Positions 9,533 through 21,723 of a stretch of 64,000 nucleotides of DNA are shown here, one piece after another (the first letter of the stretch is position 1; the number at the start of each line of letters is the position of its first letter). Where the stretch lies: contig RPFO01000022.1 of NCBI GenBank assembly GCA_009746045.1, positions 624,036 to 688,035 on the forward strand. Direction: 5' to 3'. The translations under genes and the position numbers were made by a program. This DNA is from Mesostigma viride. Its lineage: Eukaryota; Streptophyta; Mesostigmatophyceae; Mesostigmatales; Mesostigmataceae. A model generated the notes under the pieces. It was not told the DNA's origin and searched no databases. It was given only the letters and a program-made list of their open reading frames with translations.

Positions 9533-12127
9533 TCAGTGCCGAGGATAACCGACTGGGCGCACGACCGGATACCCCGACGGCCCCGCGCCCCCCCCCGGGT
9601 TCATGAGCCGGTCTAGGACCACGTTGGGGTCAGGGACCGCGTCGGGTGCTTTCTGATTGGCCGCATTCACCTGGAGGATTACCTGGCGCACGTGGTCCCT
9701 GGGGAACCCCATCGCCGCAATGTCCTCCACCACCCTGTCCATGGTGACAGGGCCCCCACCGCTGGGCCCCCCACCCGGTGGGGGCCGGCCCGCAACAGGC
9801 ATTGCGTGGACCACATTTGAGGGTAGCGCCAGATGGGCGGGTGGCGGTTGGTTGTACATGGGGTAGGAGGGAGGGCCAGCACTGGGCGCCGCGGTGGGCC
9901 GGACCACCGGGTAGTACTGCACAGGGGGCTGAGAGGGGCCGGCGGCTCCCGGCGCACCGTACGGCACCACCGCCGCCTGAGGCTCGTACATGCCTTGTGG
10001 CTGTGCCGTAGGAGGCGGGGGTTGGGACGGTAGCTGAGCCGGCATGCCCTGGGGCGGAGGGGGGTAGGGAGTCTGTTGCAGTTGCTGCTGCTGTTGTTGT
10101 GGTGGCTGTTGCTGGGGGGGCACCTGGCCAATTGGCATCGCGACTCCTGGCGGGTACGCGACCGGCCCAGCCGGCTGGAACTGTGGCGGTGGCATTGCCT
10201 GGGGGGGACCTGCTTGCACCGGGGGCTGCACCTGCGCCTGTGGTGCGGCCGCATAACTAGGCACGCTCGGGGATGCCTGCGCGACACCTGGCGGGGGCTG
10301 GTACAGGACACCTGTCGGCGATGCCTGCGCCCACTGGGCCCCTGCAGCGGCGGCATTAGGCGGTGCCTGCTGCTGCGGTGGCCGTGCTGCTACTGGCTGC
10401 GTTGTGGCAGGCTCGGCCGTAGGCAAGGGCGCCGCCACCGCCGTTGGGGCCTGAGGGGGCTGCGAGGCGGCACCGGCGGATGAGGTGGGGGCGGGCGTTG
10501 CGGGGGCAGCAGCCAGCGTTGCCTTGGCTAGCTCTGCTTGTGCCTCCAACAGCTCCTGCTTGTCCCGTAGCACCTGCACACCGCGCATGACCTGAGGGGG
10601 AAGGGCACGCGGCAACAGAATGTGGGTTATCATAAATGGGAGTTGGGATGGCGGGCGGGGGGGGGGGGGAGCGGTGTGACGTGGTAGCGATGTGTCGGTA
10701 GAAGGGAGAGATTGGGGCAGCCCACACAAGGGCACTGGAAGAGGGCACTCGTGAGGGTACTATGTGGCAGCATGCCTGCGACCACCCACAACGACACTAG
10801 TCAGTACTCAGTAACCAATAAAAGCGCATGAAATTCCCAGAGGCAGACCACACGTGCGCTCTTCATATGGTCGCGGAAGGCACCCTGATATGGCAGGCAC
10901 AAACAACGGGCACAGCACACCACAGCACACCACAGCACACCACAGCACACCACAGCACACCACAGCACAGCACACCACAGCGCAACATATCACAGCACAG
11001 CACAGCACATCACAGCACAGCACAGCAGAGAACTTCGCTGCCCTGGGCTGGAAAGTCCAAACATGGTAGGGCGTGCAAGTTTCACTGACAAAACCACGGT
11101 TGGCCCTATCATCCGACTATGGGATAAGCTGTTAGTCAAGAACTGATCACAATTGCCCACTCATGAGAAAGCCCAAGGAATGTAAAGAGACACAAACATG
11201 AAAGAGAGCCAACCCGCCGGAACTTACAGGAAGCCAGCACTGAAACATGAGACAAGCGTCAACGCCAAGTGTCACAACGGTTGGTCAGCTGTGTTGCTCC
11301 TACCGCCGCCTCACGTTTGCGTCCAATCCTAACGTAATTGACTGAAGGTGTAACGTATGACACTAGGTGTCAATAATTCTAGCACAAGGACACTGGCAAC
11401 CCCACGACGAGCCGCGGTCGCGCCACCTGGCACCCACCTCTCGCACCGAGCTCTCCATAGACCGCATGCGTGCCTCGGCCTGCTCCGCGCGCTCCTCGGC
11501 GGCCGCCTTCATCTCGCCAAGTGTCGCGTGGATGCGCTGCGCGACCGTCTCCAGGTGCTCCGTACGCTCCTGCAGGGACTCCACGGCGCGCGCGATCAGC
11601 TCCGCGTACTTCTTCATAGTCTGTTCCACCGCTGCGTGAAGCGCGCGGTCGCGCTCCTCCTCGCTGCGGCTCGGCTCCTGTCGAGGCCGGCGCGGCGAGA
11701 CAAGCGGCACCGTCAGCTTTCTTCGAAGTTGTGCTCGAGCACTTTGCCAACACATGTGCTGTCGTGCCAGCGCTTACAACCTATAAGAAAACAGTAAGCT
11801 GGACACAGGGCAGAAATTCACAGAATTTTAATGACGTAGAAAGGAAGGAGAGCAACTGCATAGAGCGCATACCGCAGATCCATGGGAGTCTCGATGCCCA
11901 GTGGCCGCGAAAAGAGGCTCTCCACCATCTGTCTCGGAAACTGGCGGGGGCTGGGTTGAGGAATACCCATACTTGCGAGAATTCATGTCCGGCCCTTTCG
12001 GTGGCGCAACCTGAGGCTGTCCCCCGGGCCGGTTGACGGTGGTGGTTGGCTTAAGGAGGTCATAGAACGCTTCCCCAGGATCCGCTGGCCGCGGAGTTGG
12101 AACGGGCTTGCGAGACGGCGGCTCCAT
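9533..12127 (-). CDS. FLOE/DUF1421-like protein (three exons; coiled coil, Pro/Gln-rich region, UBA-like C-terminus)
   Basis: Predicted CDS is complement(9533-10591, 11438-11758, 11873-12127), 544 aa, with phase-0 GT-AG introns. The start ATG (MEPPSRKP) is the first ATG of the exon. Exon 2 (residues 86-192) holds a long coiled coil beginning EQTMKKYAEL and ending SVREV. Exon 3 opens with MRGVQVLRDKQEL, the hallmark of plant DUF1421 proteins, followed by a Pro/Gln/Ala-rich low-complexity region of about 260 residues. Residues about 474-523 form the DUF1421 UBA-like module (MGFPRDHVRQ ... VVLDRLMN). Arabidopsis FLOE1 has this architecture (coiled coil, QPS-rich, DUF1421) and forms condensates that respond to hydration, so a similar phase-separating role is inferred. 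The exon 2 acceptor is less sure than the other sites. The gene is divergent from the acyl-activating enzyme gene. Confidence 0.8.
10911..11027. repeat. CAGCACACCA-type tandem repeat in intron 2
   Basis: About a dozen units of CAGCACACCA and its shorter variant CAGCA lie within the 846-bp intron between exons 2 and 3 of the FLOE-like gene. It is a simple minisatellite. Confidence 0.85.
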
Positions 12128-12758
12128 CTGCACTAAGGCTTCCAAATTACTTCAATTCAGGCAGAACGATTCTGAGTGTTATTGTTGTGCAGCTAGCGCC
12201 CGCTAAACAGGGCGCATAGCACAACGGGCACCACTAGAAACTATCTATCTCGCTTGATTCAAAGGCAAAATAAGCGGCCGCGGCCTGTATGAAGCTTGCT
12301 ATATTACTGCGATGGTAACTCACTAATAGAAGATGCCATGCACACAGCCTGCCTGCCTTTGCTGCTTGTAAAGATGCAGAGTGGATGCTTGTCGTGCTCG
12401 ACAACGTCGCAATCATTTCCTCGCGAGCATCGCGTGATATGCACCATTGTACACGCGTCCCCATCGCACAGGCTGCTCAGGCGGGCCACCTTCAGCTGGA
12501 AACCTCGACGTAAGCTCCTGCTGGGCGCTAAGAGCAGGTGCATGGGTGGGAATGGCCTTATGCTGCCAACGGTTATTACATGACACGAGGCTCGCCGATT
12601 TTTTTCGCGGGACTTCAACGCGGAGGTCGGTCCAGATTCCAGCTGAGCTGCGTCAACAGTATTTCTAAAGAGCGATGGTGCAGATTTCTTCCCTCGGGTA
12701 ATCAAAGGATTAAGCCAACAACTACGAGTATGAGCTGACGGAGTTTCAAGTGGCTAAT
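12128..12758. other. Shared intergenic region between two divergent host genes
   Basis: About 630 bp separate the start codons of the FLOE-like gene (minus) and the acyl-activating enzyme gene (plus), so both promoters must lie here or in 5' UTRs. No TATA box or other motif stands out. No small gene was recognised. Confidence 0.5.
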
Positions 12759-15700
12759 ATGGAGGTTCGGGACATATTTGAGATGAAGCTAAACGATATC
12801 GAGGCAGCAATTGGCGGGCCCGGAGATGCTGCAAGGCAAACATGGCAAAAGCTACAGCGGGTGTTGTCCCAAAGTCGGGCGGTAGCACAGGACCGTCCAG
12901 GACTTTGGCGAAAAATTTCAAAGGAAATTCTTCAGCCGAGCCTACCCTGGAAGTTGCACGAGAGTCTTTACCGCGCAACTTACCGGCATTGGGACACCTT
13001 TCCTGCACCTGTTTGGGTGCCGACGCCAGAAGGTGCCGCAGCCACGAACTTGGGGAGATTCATGAGCACCTTCGAGGGGGATTTTATGTGGGATAGCTTT
13101 CGACGCGGGGATCCGTGCTTGGACTTCCCCTTGCTGCAGCGCATTTCAGGTATCACCGCGATGCGCCTACCAGAACTGCGTGCCACTTACGTCAGCATTT
13201 GCCCATGTGTGCCGCCATACCTGCAGTGCGAATCCCAGGCGATTCTGCAGAAAAATCTATATACTTTCTGCAGATAAATACTTTCTCCTTCCCTGGGTGT
13301 GTGGGGAGTGGCTACACCTACTCTCAGACGCCCCCACTTGCCTCTGACATTGGAGGGCCTTGAGCTCTGGAGACCTTTTGTAATGTCCTCTTGCCTCCCA
13401 GCCCGCATGACTGCGTCTTCTCTATGACAGCCAAACAATCCTCAAGGCGCACTGTATGCAATGCCTCGTTGTGGTCCTAGTTCACCCCCACGCACCACCG
13501 CTGTGGCCCCACTTCACTCTCCCGCTACGTATCCCCATCTCCCGAACCGAGCCCCTCCCAAGCATGGGCATTCTTTTCTCCCCTTCATTGGCATGTTGCT
13601 GGCCCTCGTATGTATGGTATGTCCACATGACTAGTTGACTGGTATGTCCACAAGACTATTTGGCTGGTATGTCCACATGGCTAATTAAGTGACAGCGCCA
13701 TGACGTCACTCGTGCCTCGCTTGCCAGCCTAGCACAATTTCTGCATTGTTTCTGGTAAATAGCCTGCCACCCCCGGCACGCAAGCGAGCAACTGCACCGC
13801 GACATCACCCACCCATCCACGCTCCATCCGGTTGGACTGGTCACCTGTCCAGCCACCCGTGTAGCCCACTGCCGTCTCCAGCATCTCCCCTGTCACCAGA
13901 GTAGCAGGCAAGTGCATGCGTGTTTATGGAGGAGGGCATCGGTTACCGCGCGAGTGTCGAGCATCGATGCCTGGGTCCCATGCACAAAAGAGGCGCACAG
14001 GCAGACCTGTCCCGTGCTCCGATGCGTGTGCTTTCTGCTTCTTGGTTTTTATGATAGTAGTACTTTTTTTTCTTTTAATACTCTTTTTCAAAAATAGTAT
14101 CTTCAAATTTCTGGCAAGGGTAATGTTTCCTGTGTTCCTAGATCCTGGCTTGCTGACTGCCCTCTGGCGAGCCTAGTGTTCCCTATATCTTGGCATAGAG
14201 TTAGCATTCCTTATCTCTTGTCATAATGTCTTGGGTGACTCCTTGGACAGCTTGACGAGCTAACCCTGTGATGGCATGTCTGCTGACACCCGGCACGGGC
14301 CAATGGGTTTGCTAATGGCTTGCATCTGCCATAATGACTGCCGCCCCCCTGGCCCCCCCGCCCCCCTGGCCCCCCCATTACCCAACCCCTACCAACACCC
14401 CCTTCCGCCCCACCCTCCCCCAGTGGACAACCCCGAGGTCTTCTGGCCGCCGGTGCTGCGTACTCTGGGCCTTCACTTCCACCACCCCCCTCGCTGCATG
14501 GTGGACACGAGCGCTGGTGTGGAGGACGCGCGCTGGCTGCCGGGCGCGACGCTTAACATAGCCGAGTGCTGCTTCAGGGGACGTGACCCAGATTCGCTGG
14601 CGATCGTTTACGCGACTGAGCCGGGGGCCTCGAGGAAGAGACCAAGCCTACCTCCGGCACACCCCGGTGGGGCGGAGGCCCCCCATGGTGTGATTGCTGG
14701 TAGCGCTGGTGCTGGGGTCGCCAGTAATGGTAATGCTGGCAAGATGGTTGACGATGCCAGCCGGGGCGGCCATGCTGTCCATGGAACATCATCATCATCA
14801 TCATCATCATCATCAGTGATATCGTCGACATCATCAGCAGGCGGGGTGAATGTCCGGGGCATTACAGTGGGGGAGCTGCGTGCGCAGTGCGAGCGTGTGG
14901 CCGCTGGCCTGGCCACCCTGGGCCTGCACCCAGGGGACGCGGTCGCCATCGACATGCCCATGACCGCGGTCTCTGTGGCAGCCTATCTGGGCACCATCCT
15001 GGCGGGCATGGTGGTGGTCTCGATCGCGGACAGTTTTGCGGCGGACGCGATATCCTCGCGGCTGCGCATTGCGGGCGCGCGCGCGGTGTTCACGCAGGAC
15101 GTGATCGTGCGGGGGGGAGCCCTCCTCCCCCTGTACGCACGCGTGGTGGAGGCGCAGGCGCCGATGGCCATCGTCATCCCGGGGGTCCCTGAGGTAGGCC
15201 CCCACGATCGCGTGTGTCTGTTTGAGGTGGATGTCGGGCGCACTCGTCATCGAGTAGCTCCCCCTGCGGTCAGTCCTGGGCTTGTTGGAGGGCGTGTTGG
15301 AGAAACCCGGCTCTGGGAGCGAGCCCATGATAGCAAGGACAATGGTTGCTTGGGGTACGCATTTGGGGGTGGGGTGGGGGTGAGGGCTCTTGGGAAATGG
15401 GCGCCCCCTGTGGCCCACTCATAAAAGCGTGGCTGTGTGAATATAGTTTACAGTGGACCGGCAGATATAACGAAAGTTTTTTTTTCCGATGGGGGAGATA
15501 AGAAGATGGTGACATCATCATTGTTGAGGCATGTTGGGGCATAACATTAGCTGGACTTGTTCTGGCCATTCCTTATCGTGTATGTCCCAGGAGGGGCAGG
15601 GCTGCAGTGCTCTAGTGGAGGAGTCGGGGTCCAGCAGTTGTTTGTTTGTCCGGTCGCTCTGTCGGGTTACCCTGACTGACTTGTGTTTTGTTGGATTCAA

Positions 15701-18700
15701 ACGTTGCGCGTAGCATTCTCACACAAGCACAATGCAATTGTTAGCATAAGGGATGGCTTCCATGCCCCCGCGCGTGCCTTGAGAGCCCTTCTACTTTCCT
15801 TTGCGTTTCGCAACGCACCTGCTGCGGGCGTGCAGAGACATCAAGCATGGACATAGAATGCAGTATGTTTTGAAATTTTCCCTTAAGATCATTACATCGG
15901 TGTGCTACTGTCGTGTGATGCATTATCATACTAGTCCCTGTGCCGCCTGTTGCATGGCCGTGCATCTGTCACCGTATGACTGTCACTGCGCTTTTTGCCC
16001 TGCCGGCGATTTATGCCGGGCACGCTTATGGTGTGTCGTTGCAGATGACGACTTATGCTGCTGGTCGGGTGGTACCAATCTGACCCTGCCACCTGTCTGC
16101 TGTGAACTGCCCTTCCCCCCCCCCCTGATATCAACAACAGCAAGAGGTTGCCTTGTTGCGGGAGCAGGACGTCACCTGGAGCTGCTTCCTGAGCCGAGCG
16201 GAACAGGCGCTGGCGACTCTGGCGATGGCCCCGCCATCGTCGCCATCACCATCACCGTCACCATCACCATCCACACCGCCAATGGCTGGCTCACGAGGCG
16301 AGGGCGGCTCGTCGTTGGCCGCGGTGGCGGTCCCCTCCCACGCACTGTGCAACATCCTGTTCTCCTCTGGCACGACGGGAGAGCCCAAGGCCATCCCCTG
16401 GACCCACGTGACCCCGATCCGGTGAGGGCTGTGCCACAGAGAGCGGTTCGAGAGGGCCCCCAGGACGTGGGGCCGAGAAAAAAACGAGGCTTGGGGCTGT
16501 ATGCTCTGTGCTTGGGGGGGGGGGAAGGGGAGGGCGGCGGCGAGGGAGGGAGGGGAGAAGAAGAGGGGTGAACGAATGGGGCAGAGTCTAGGTGAAATTT
16601 CGCAGCTGGTGTGATGCAACTGTGGGAGTGAGGGCGTTCTAGGCCTGCTTTGCCTGGATTCTGCATTCAGTCTATAACAATTCATACAGTCTATAAAATA
16701 AGCCACGTTCCTGCTTACGAGTTCATTGGTGCAACCACTGGCTGGCACACAGCAGGCTGCTGGGTGGGGCACCGCCCTATCTGCCCTTCTCTGCCACCTG
16801 CCATGACTTCCCATTTGCATCCCTAATGAAAACTATGCAAGGGTTGGGTGCTCGCCCGTTTCGCTCACCTCCGATTCCCCCCCTCCCACCCCCCCCATGA
16901 CCGTGCCCCGTGCCTACTCCACAGCAATTGATGGCCATCGCCCGCCACTGATAATGATTATCGTCAGTATTGTGTTGGCCATCGCCACCACGGATACAGA
17001 TCATCCTGGTTTGAATATTGGAGTTACAACTGTATCGAATCCACCAACGGAGTTATGGAAACCAACGGAGTTATGTTACAATTCAATTCAATTCAACTGT
17101 ATCGAATCATGCGCACATCACACTGGGTATATCCCAGGACCACGCCACGATGCTGCGTTGGCCACGCACTTCATCGTTTGTCTCTATTGCTGTCCATATA
17201 ATGTGAGGATAGCATTTATATTTAACGTCTTTATCTGGTCACATTTTCAGTCTCCCTCGTAGCTAGCATTCATTGTGTTGCTTGTCTGCCTGACCCTCTG
17301 CCCGCCTGTTGAACCCCCATGCTACCCCCCCATTTGCGAATTTCCACTGTCACCCCCCCCCCCCGCCCCCAGATGCGCGGTGGATGCGTGGGCGCACCAG
17401 GACGTGCGGCGCGGCGACATCGTCTGCTGGCCCACCAACCTGGGCTGGATGATGGGCCCCTGGCTGGTCTTCGCGGCGCTGCTGAACAACGCCACCATCG
17501 CGCTCTACGAGGGGTCCCCCCTGGGCGCCGACTTTGGTCGCTTTGTGCAGGTGGCGCGCGTGACCATGCTGGGCCTCGTCCCCTCGATCGTGAAAGCGTG
17601 GCGCGCCAGCGGCTGCATGGCCGGCGTCGACTGGTCGGCGATACGGTGCTTCAGCTCCTCGGGCGAGTCGTCCAACCCGGGAGAGTACCTGTGGCTGTCG
17701 TCACTTGCCGGGTATGCTCGCACACGGTACCCACACTCAGCTTTTCCTCTCAGGAAGGATGGGGGGGGGTCGATCGTAGGAGCTTTGCCGTCACGATGAG
17801 TTGTCACGCAGCCTGCGCCAACCAATGGTAATTGATGCCCGATCGATGCAATCGCCCCGTGTATAAGAGACCTTGCATCGTTCCCACCCCATACCCTGGC
17901 GGGCGCACGGCCTGGGTATGTTGTCGACCAGGGGAATCATGCTTGCAGTACTGTGCTGCAGTAAAGGCCAATGCGGTCGCTCCAGACAACTTGACCCTGC
18001 GTGGGCTGGTTGCGCCACCAGCAACCCCTACTCCTGCCCTTAAGGTGAATGTCGGTACCAGCATTGGCTGGGCGACATCTTCCGGTATCCGTTCCCGGCA
18101 GAATATACAATCAAGCAGCAATGTGGGCATGGGCCGCTAAATGTTTGGGAATGTGGGCATGGACCGCTAAATGTTTGTTACAGGATATCTAGTTCAATAA
18201 GATGCAGAGCGTGCGTCCTTTTGATGTGCAATGGCCGCTGTGTAGGCCGAATGGCGGGGAGATGTGGCTGCCATCTCACCACACGTCACCTCCCCCTCTC
18301 CCCCCCCTTCCTACCCCCACCGTCCCTCATTAGTGGAATAGCACGTGATGCTTGATGATTTGAATCTGCGCCTGTGTGCGTGACTATCTGCGTGTGTGTG
18401 CCCCCACACGGGCAGGTACAAGCCCGTCATCGAGTACTGTGGGGGAACCGAGATCGGGGGCGGCTTCCTGTGTGGGAGCCTCTTGCAGCCACAGGCACCC
18501 TCCCACTTCTCCACGCCCACGCTCGGCGCCCGGCTCGTCATCCTCGACGACAACGGGGCCATCATCGGGGGGTCCTATGGCCATGACCAGCGAGCGGGGG
18601 GCAGCGGTGCCGCCGCTGCCCGCGTACCCTGCCAGGGCCCCTGCGCGATCGTGCCCCCCATGCTGGGCCTGTCGACGTTGCTGCTGAACGCGAGCCACCA

Positions 18701-19304
18701 CGAGGTGTACTTTGAGGGCATGCCTCGGCTGCCAGAATCGGGGACGCCGCTGCGGCGGCATGGCGACGAGGTTGAGCTCGTGGCTGGTGGGTACTACCTG
18801 GCGCATGGCCGCGTGGACGACACGATGAACCTGGGGGGGATCAAGGTGAGCTCGATCGAGATCGAGCGCATCTGCAACGCCGAGGCGCCGGAGCTCGTGT
18901 TGGAGACGGCAGCGATTGGGGTGCCCCCTGCAGGGGGTGGCCCAGAGGAGCTCGTGATTGTCGCCGTGCTGCGTGACCAGGGCGCCATGCACGCGCAGGC
19001 GGCACTGACGTCCGCCACGCTGCGGGCCAGCACGGCTGGGCTCTCAGGGATGAGTGGTGGAGGGCCGGCGGCCATGCAGGGCGTGTCACCAGAGGACGCG
19101 GGGTTGGCCCTCCAGGCGGGGGTGAATGCTGCGGGTGTTGCGGCGGAGCTGCAGCTGCGGTTCCAGAAGGCGATCAAGGGGAAGCTGAACCCCCTTTTCC
19201 GGGTGTCACGCGTGGTGCTTGCGGAGTCGCTGCCAAGGACCGCGTCTAACAAGGTCATGCGGCGGGTACTGCGGAAACAGCATGCCATGGTCGCACCTTT
19301 GTGA
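12759..19304 (+). CDS. Acyl-activating enzyme of the plant AAE17/AAE18 type (AMP-dependent acyl-CoA synthetase family), five exons
   Basis: CDS is join(12759-13149, 14424-15193, 16141-16421, 17373-17711, 18416-19304), 889 aa; all introns are GT-AG and phases join cleanly. Exon 1 carries the N-terminal AAE17/18 extension ([15 protein letters not shown]). Exon 2 has [13 protein letters not shown] and [11 protein letters not shown]. Exon 3 ends with the AMP-binding P-loop [14 protein letters not shown] (about residues 461-474). Exon 4 has [13 protein letters not shown]. Exon 5 has [23 protein letters not shown] and [12 protein letters not shown], whose Lys (about 873) is the usual adenylation lysine. 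The family activates carboxylic acids to acyl-AMP and then acyl-CoA. Plant AAE17/18 are annotated as peroxisomal, but the C-terminus here (VAPL) is not a canonical PTS1. Low-complexity inserts, including a Ser run in exon 2, are absent from plant homologues as I know them. The start is the first in-frame ATG; an upstream exon cannot be excluded. Confidence 0.88.
14786..14832. repeat. (ATC)n microsatellite in exon 2 of the acyl-activating enzyme gene
   Basis: It encodes a serine run (positions within TSSSSSSSS) in a region that is a loop insert compared with plant AAE17/18 proteins. It keeps the reading frame. Confidence 0.85.
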
Positions 19305-19839
19305 TGTGTTATTGTAACAGTGTCATTCCTGAGCCTCGATTGGGAGAGTCACGGGGTACAAGGGGGAAATCATAATGTTCTTGCAAAAGTTTGTCGTACA
19401 TGCTGACTTCTGATCGCGCCGGTAAAAGCCACCTGCATGTGACTTATATCGAACATTAAAATAAGTCCACAGACAGCATTTAGTTTATTAATATTAAGTG
19501 AGACAACTATTCCTGGACGCATGGCAATTCAACGCCGTGGAAGGACTAGGGTAGTTTTCTGAGAGGAAAGTCTATGACACAAGGACTAGTTGTACAAGGG
19601 CTTCTCTGCTGCTCGACATAATACAAGAAGCTGCGGCAGCAGCCTACATCTTAATGGTGTGTACTTTTTTCCATGCTAGCGCTAGAGCTGCATACCCCTG
19701 AAGGAGGTGTATTTTGCGTGGTCTGCTTGCTTTGGTACTTAAGCTGCATGAATTGGGGCCACCACCTGCTTACCCCCCGTCCGTGGGCGCAGGGAGAAGT
19801 GGTCAGAGGATGGCATACGCCGCGATGCAATCAGGTCTG
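19305..19839. other. Intergenic; 3' flank of the acyl-activating enzyme gene
   Basis: TGTAA, the usual chlorophyte polyadenylation signal, occurs a few bases after the stop (about 19313), though this is closer than usual. Nothing else was recognised before the LINE reverse transcriptase begins. Confidence 0.4.
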
Positions 19840-21607
19840 CCTTCGTGGACGCACAACCTTTGATGTACCTGGATACAGATCGCGGTGTAGATCTCACGCC
19901 ACCCTACGAACTGTTCATGCGATCGGTGGAGCTTGGGTCTAAGCTTCTCCCCGAGCCACCCCGCGCCCGACCAGCCCCGCTCTACCTGCGCGACGCCCGG
20001 GTGGTTGCCGCCCGGCTGGCGCTATAGCGCAGGCCCGCCGCCGCGGGGAGGACCTGTACCCGTACCAGGAACGGCTTACTCAAGCATATACTGCCGCACA
20101 TGCGGAGGAGGTGGAGACACTTGCCGCCGAAATCAATCGGCACACGGCCGCCAACCAGCACAAGGCAGCCTGGCGCTCTCTCGACCGTCTCACCGGACGG
20201 CGGGAAACGCAACGGGCTGACATCCCAGGCACCCCAAGTGAACGCCTTGAGATTTGGTTCAGCTCCCAGGCCAAATTATCGGGGGGCCCTGGCCCGCCCC
20301 CCCCGCTTGACCCCGCTGCAGCTGCACGCCCTGCGGCGAGCCGAGGCGGCCCCATTGAGCCCCCGCAGGCCCCCACCAGTGAGACGGACTACCTGGTCCC
20401 ACAGCTCTCCGGCCCCCTGGTGGGCGGCCCCCACGACGAGTGGACTCCCCAGGAATGGGCTGCTGCCATCTCCACCCTCCGCAATGATGCTGCCATGGGA
20501 GTGGACAATATTTCACCGGAGGTGGTTAAGATGCCTGAGCTTGAGCCTTTCCTCCGCCGGGGGTGTTTGCAACCGGATTCTACGAGATGGCCTCCCCCCG
20601 CCGACGTATTGGAAGGCCGCTGTCCGGGTCATGCTCTACAAGGGCAACCTTGGGGTCCGCCGCGGATACCGGCAACTACACCGTACCGCGGCGTATGCCT
20701 CCAAAGCTGCGTGCTGAAAGTCTTCATGCGTCTCCTGCTGAACCGCATGCGTGCCAGCCTCGATCCCCACCTAGGTGAGTCCCAGATGGGCTTCCGTGTT
20801 GGTCGCAACTGTGTTATGGTCACCATTACCGCGCGCCGCCTGATCGAGGAAGTGGGCCGCCTGCCCCCCGGCCTCTTGCCATTGCTATTGATCTTTGTGG
20901 ATTACACCAAGGCATTCGATACGGTTATATGGGACGCCCTGTGGGTGGTCCTTCACCTGTTCCGTGTCCCATCGTACGTCGTTGAGATCATCCGCCAGTT
21001 CTATGAAGGGTCCCAAGCCCAGGTCCGTACCACCGACGGCGTCACTCCGGCGTTCCCCCTCCTGCACACCGGGTTGTGGCAGGGCTCAGTGTGTGCTCTC
21101 CCCATATCTTTTCATAATTATGGTGGACTATGTTATGCGGCGTGCACAAGCCCGCTTCGCCCGGGTGGAGGGGCGCCCGCCGGGGATCGAGGTCACGGAG
21201 TACGCCAGCTACAGCGGGGTTGACCCACCCTACCGCCTGAGCGATCTGATCTACGCTGATGACACGACACTCGTGGAAACCCCGGAGTCAGCCCAACTCT
21301 GGCTAGACAGCTTATCACTGGAAGCGCGGGCGGTGGGGCTTATGATCAGCAAGAAAACGGAGGTCATGGCCATCGGCTTCCCTGCTGGGATATAGCCCCA
21401 CCCACCCTCCTCTTGCTGGACGGCAGCCCCGTCCCCCCGGCGACTCGCTTCAAGCTCCTTGGCAGCTGGCTTCCCTCCACAGCCGACGGCATCAACACCC
21501 GCATTGGCCAGGACTGGGCGGCCCTCCGCCGCCTCGACAGGTTCTGGACCTGCCGATACCTGAGTGAGCGACGCAAGCGCATTCTGTTCAAGGCCCTTGT
21601 CCTCAGC

Positions 21608-21658
21608 ATCCTCCTTTATCAAAGAGACAACCAGCGCAGGCCAGAAATCCTCCTTTAT
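21608..21658. repeat. 12-bp direct repeats flanking a 27-bp filler
   Basis: ATCCTCCTTTAT occurs at 21608-21619 and 21647-21658 around a short filler in the reverse transcriptase gene. It resembles a tiny insertion with target duplication. Confidence 0.7.
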
Positions 21659-21712
21659 GGCTGCGAGGCGTGGATCCTGGACCAGGCGCTGAGCCAGCAG
21701 CTTGACGGCACC

Positions 21713-21723
21713 GTCACTCGAAT
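21713..21723. repeat. Left target-site duplication of copy C
   Basis: GTCACTCGAAT, repeated at 23705-23715. Confidence 0.85.

Noticed and set aside
9657..10483. Plus-strand open frames across exon 3 of the FLOE-like gene
   Set aside because: They mirror the Pro/Gln-rich minus-strand exon, which carries the DUF1421 signature and fits the splice sites.
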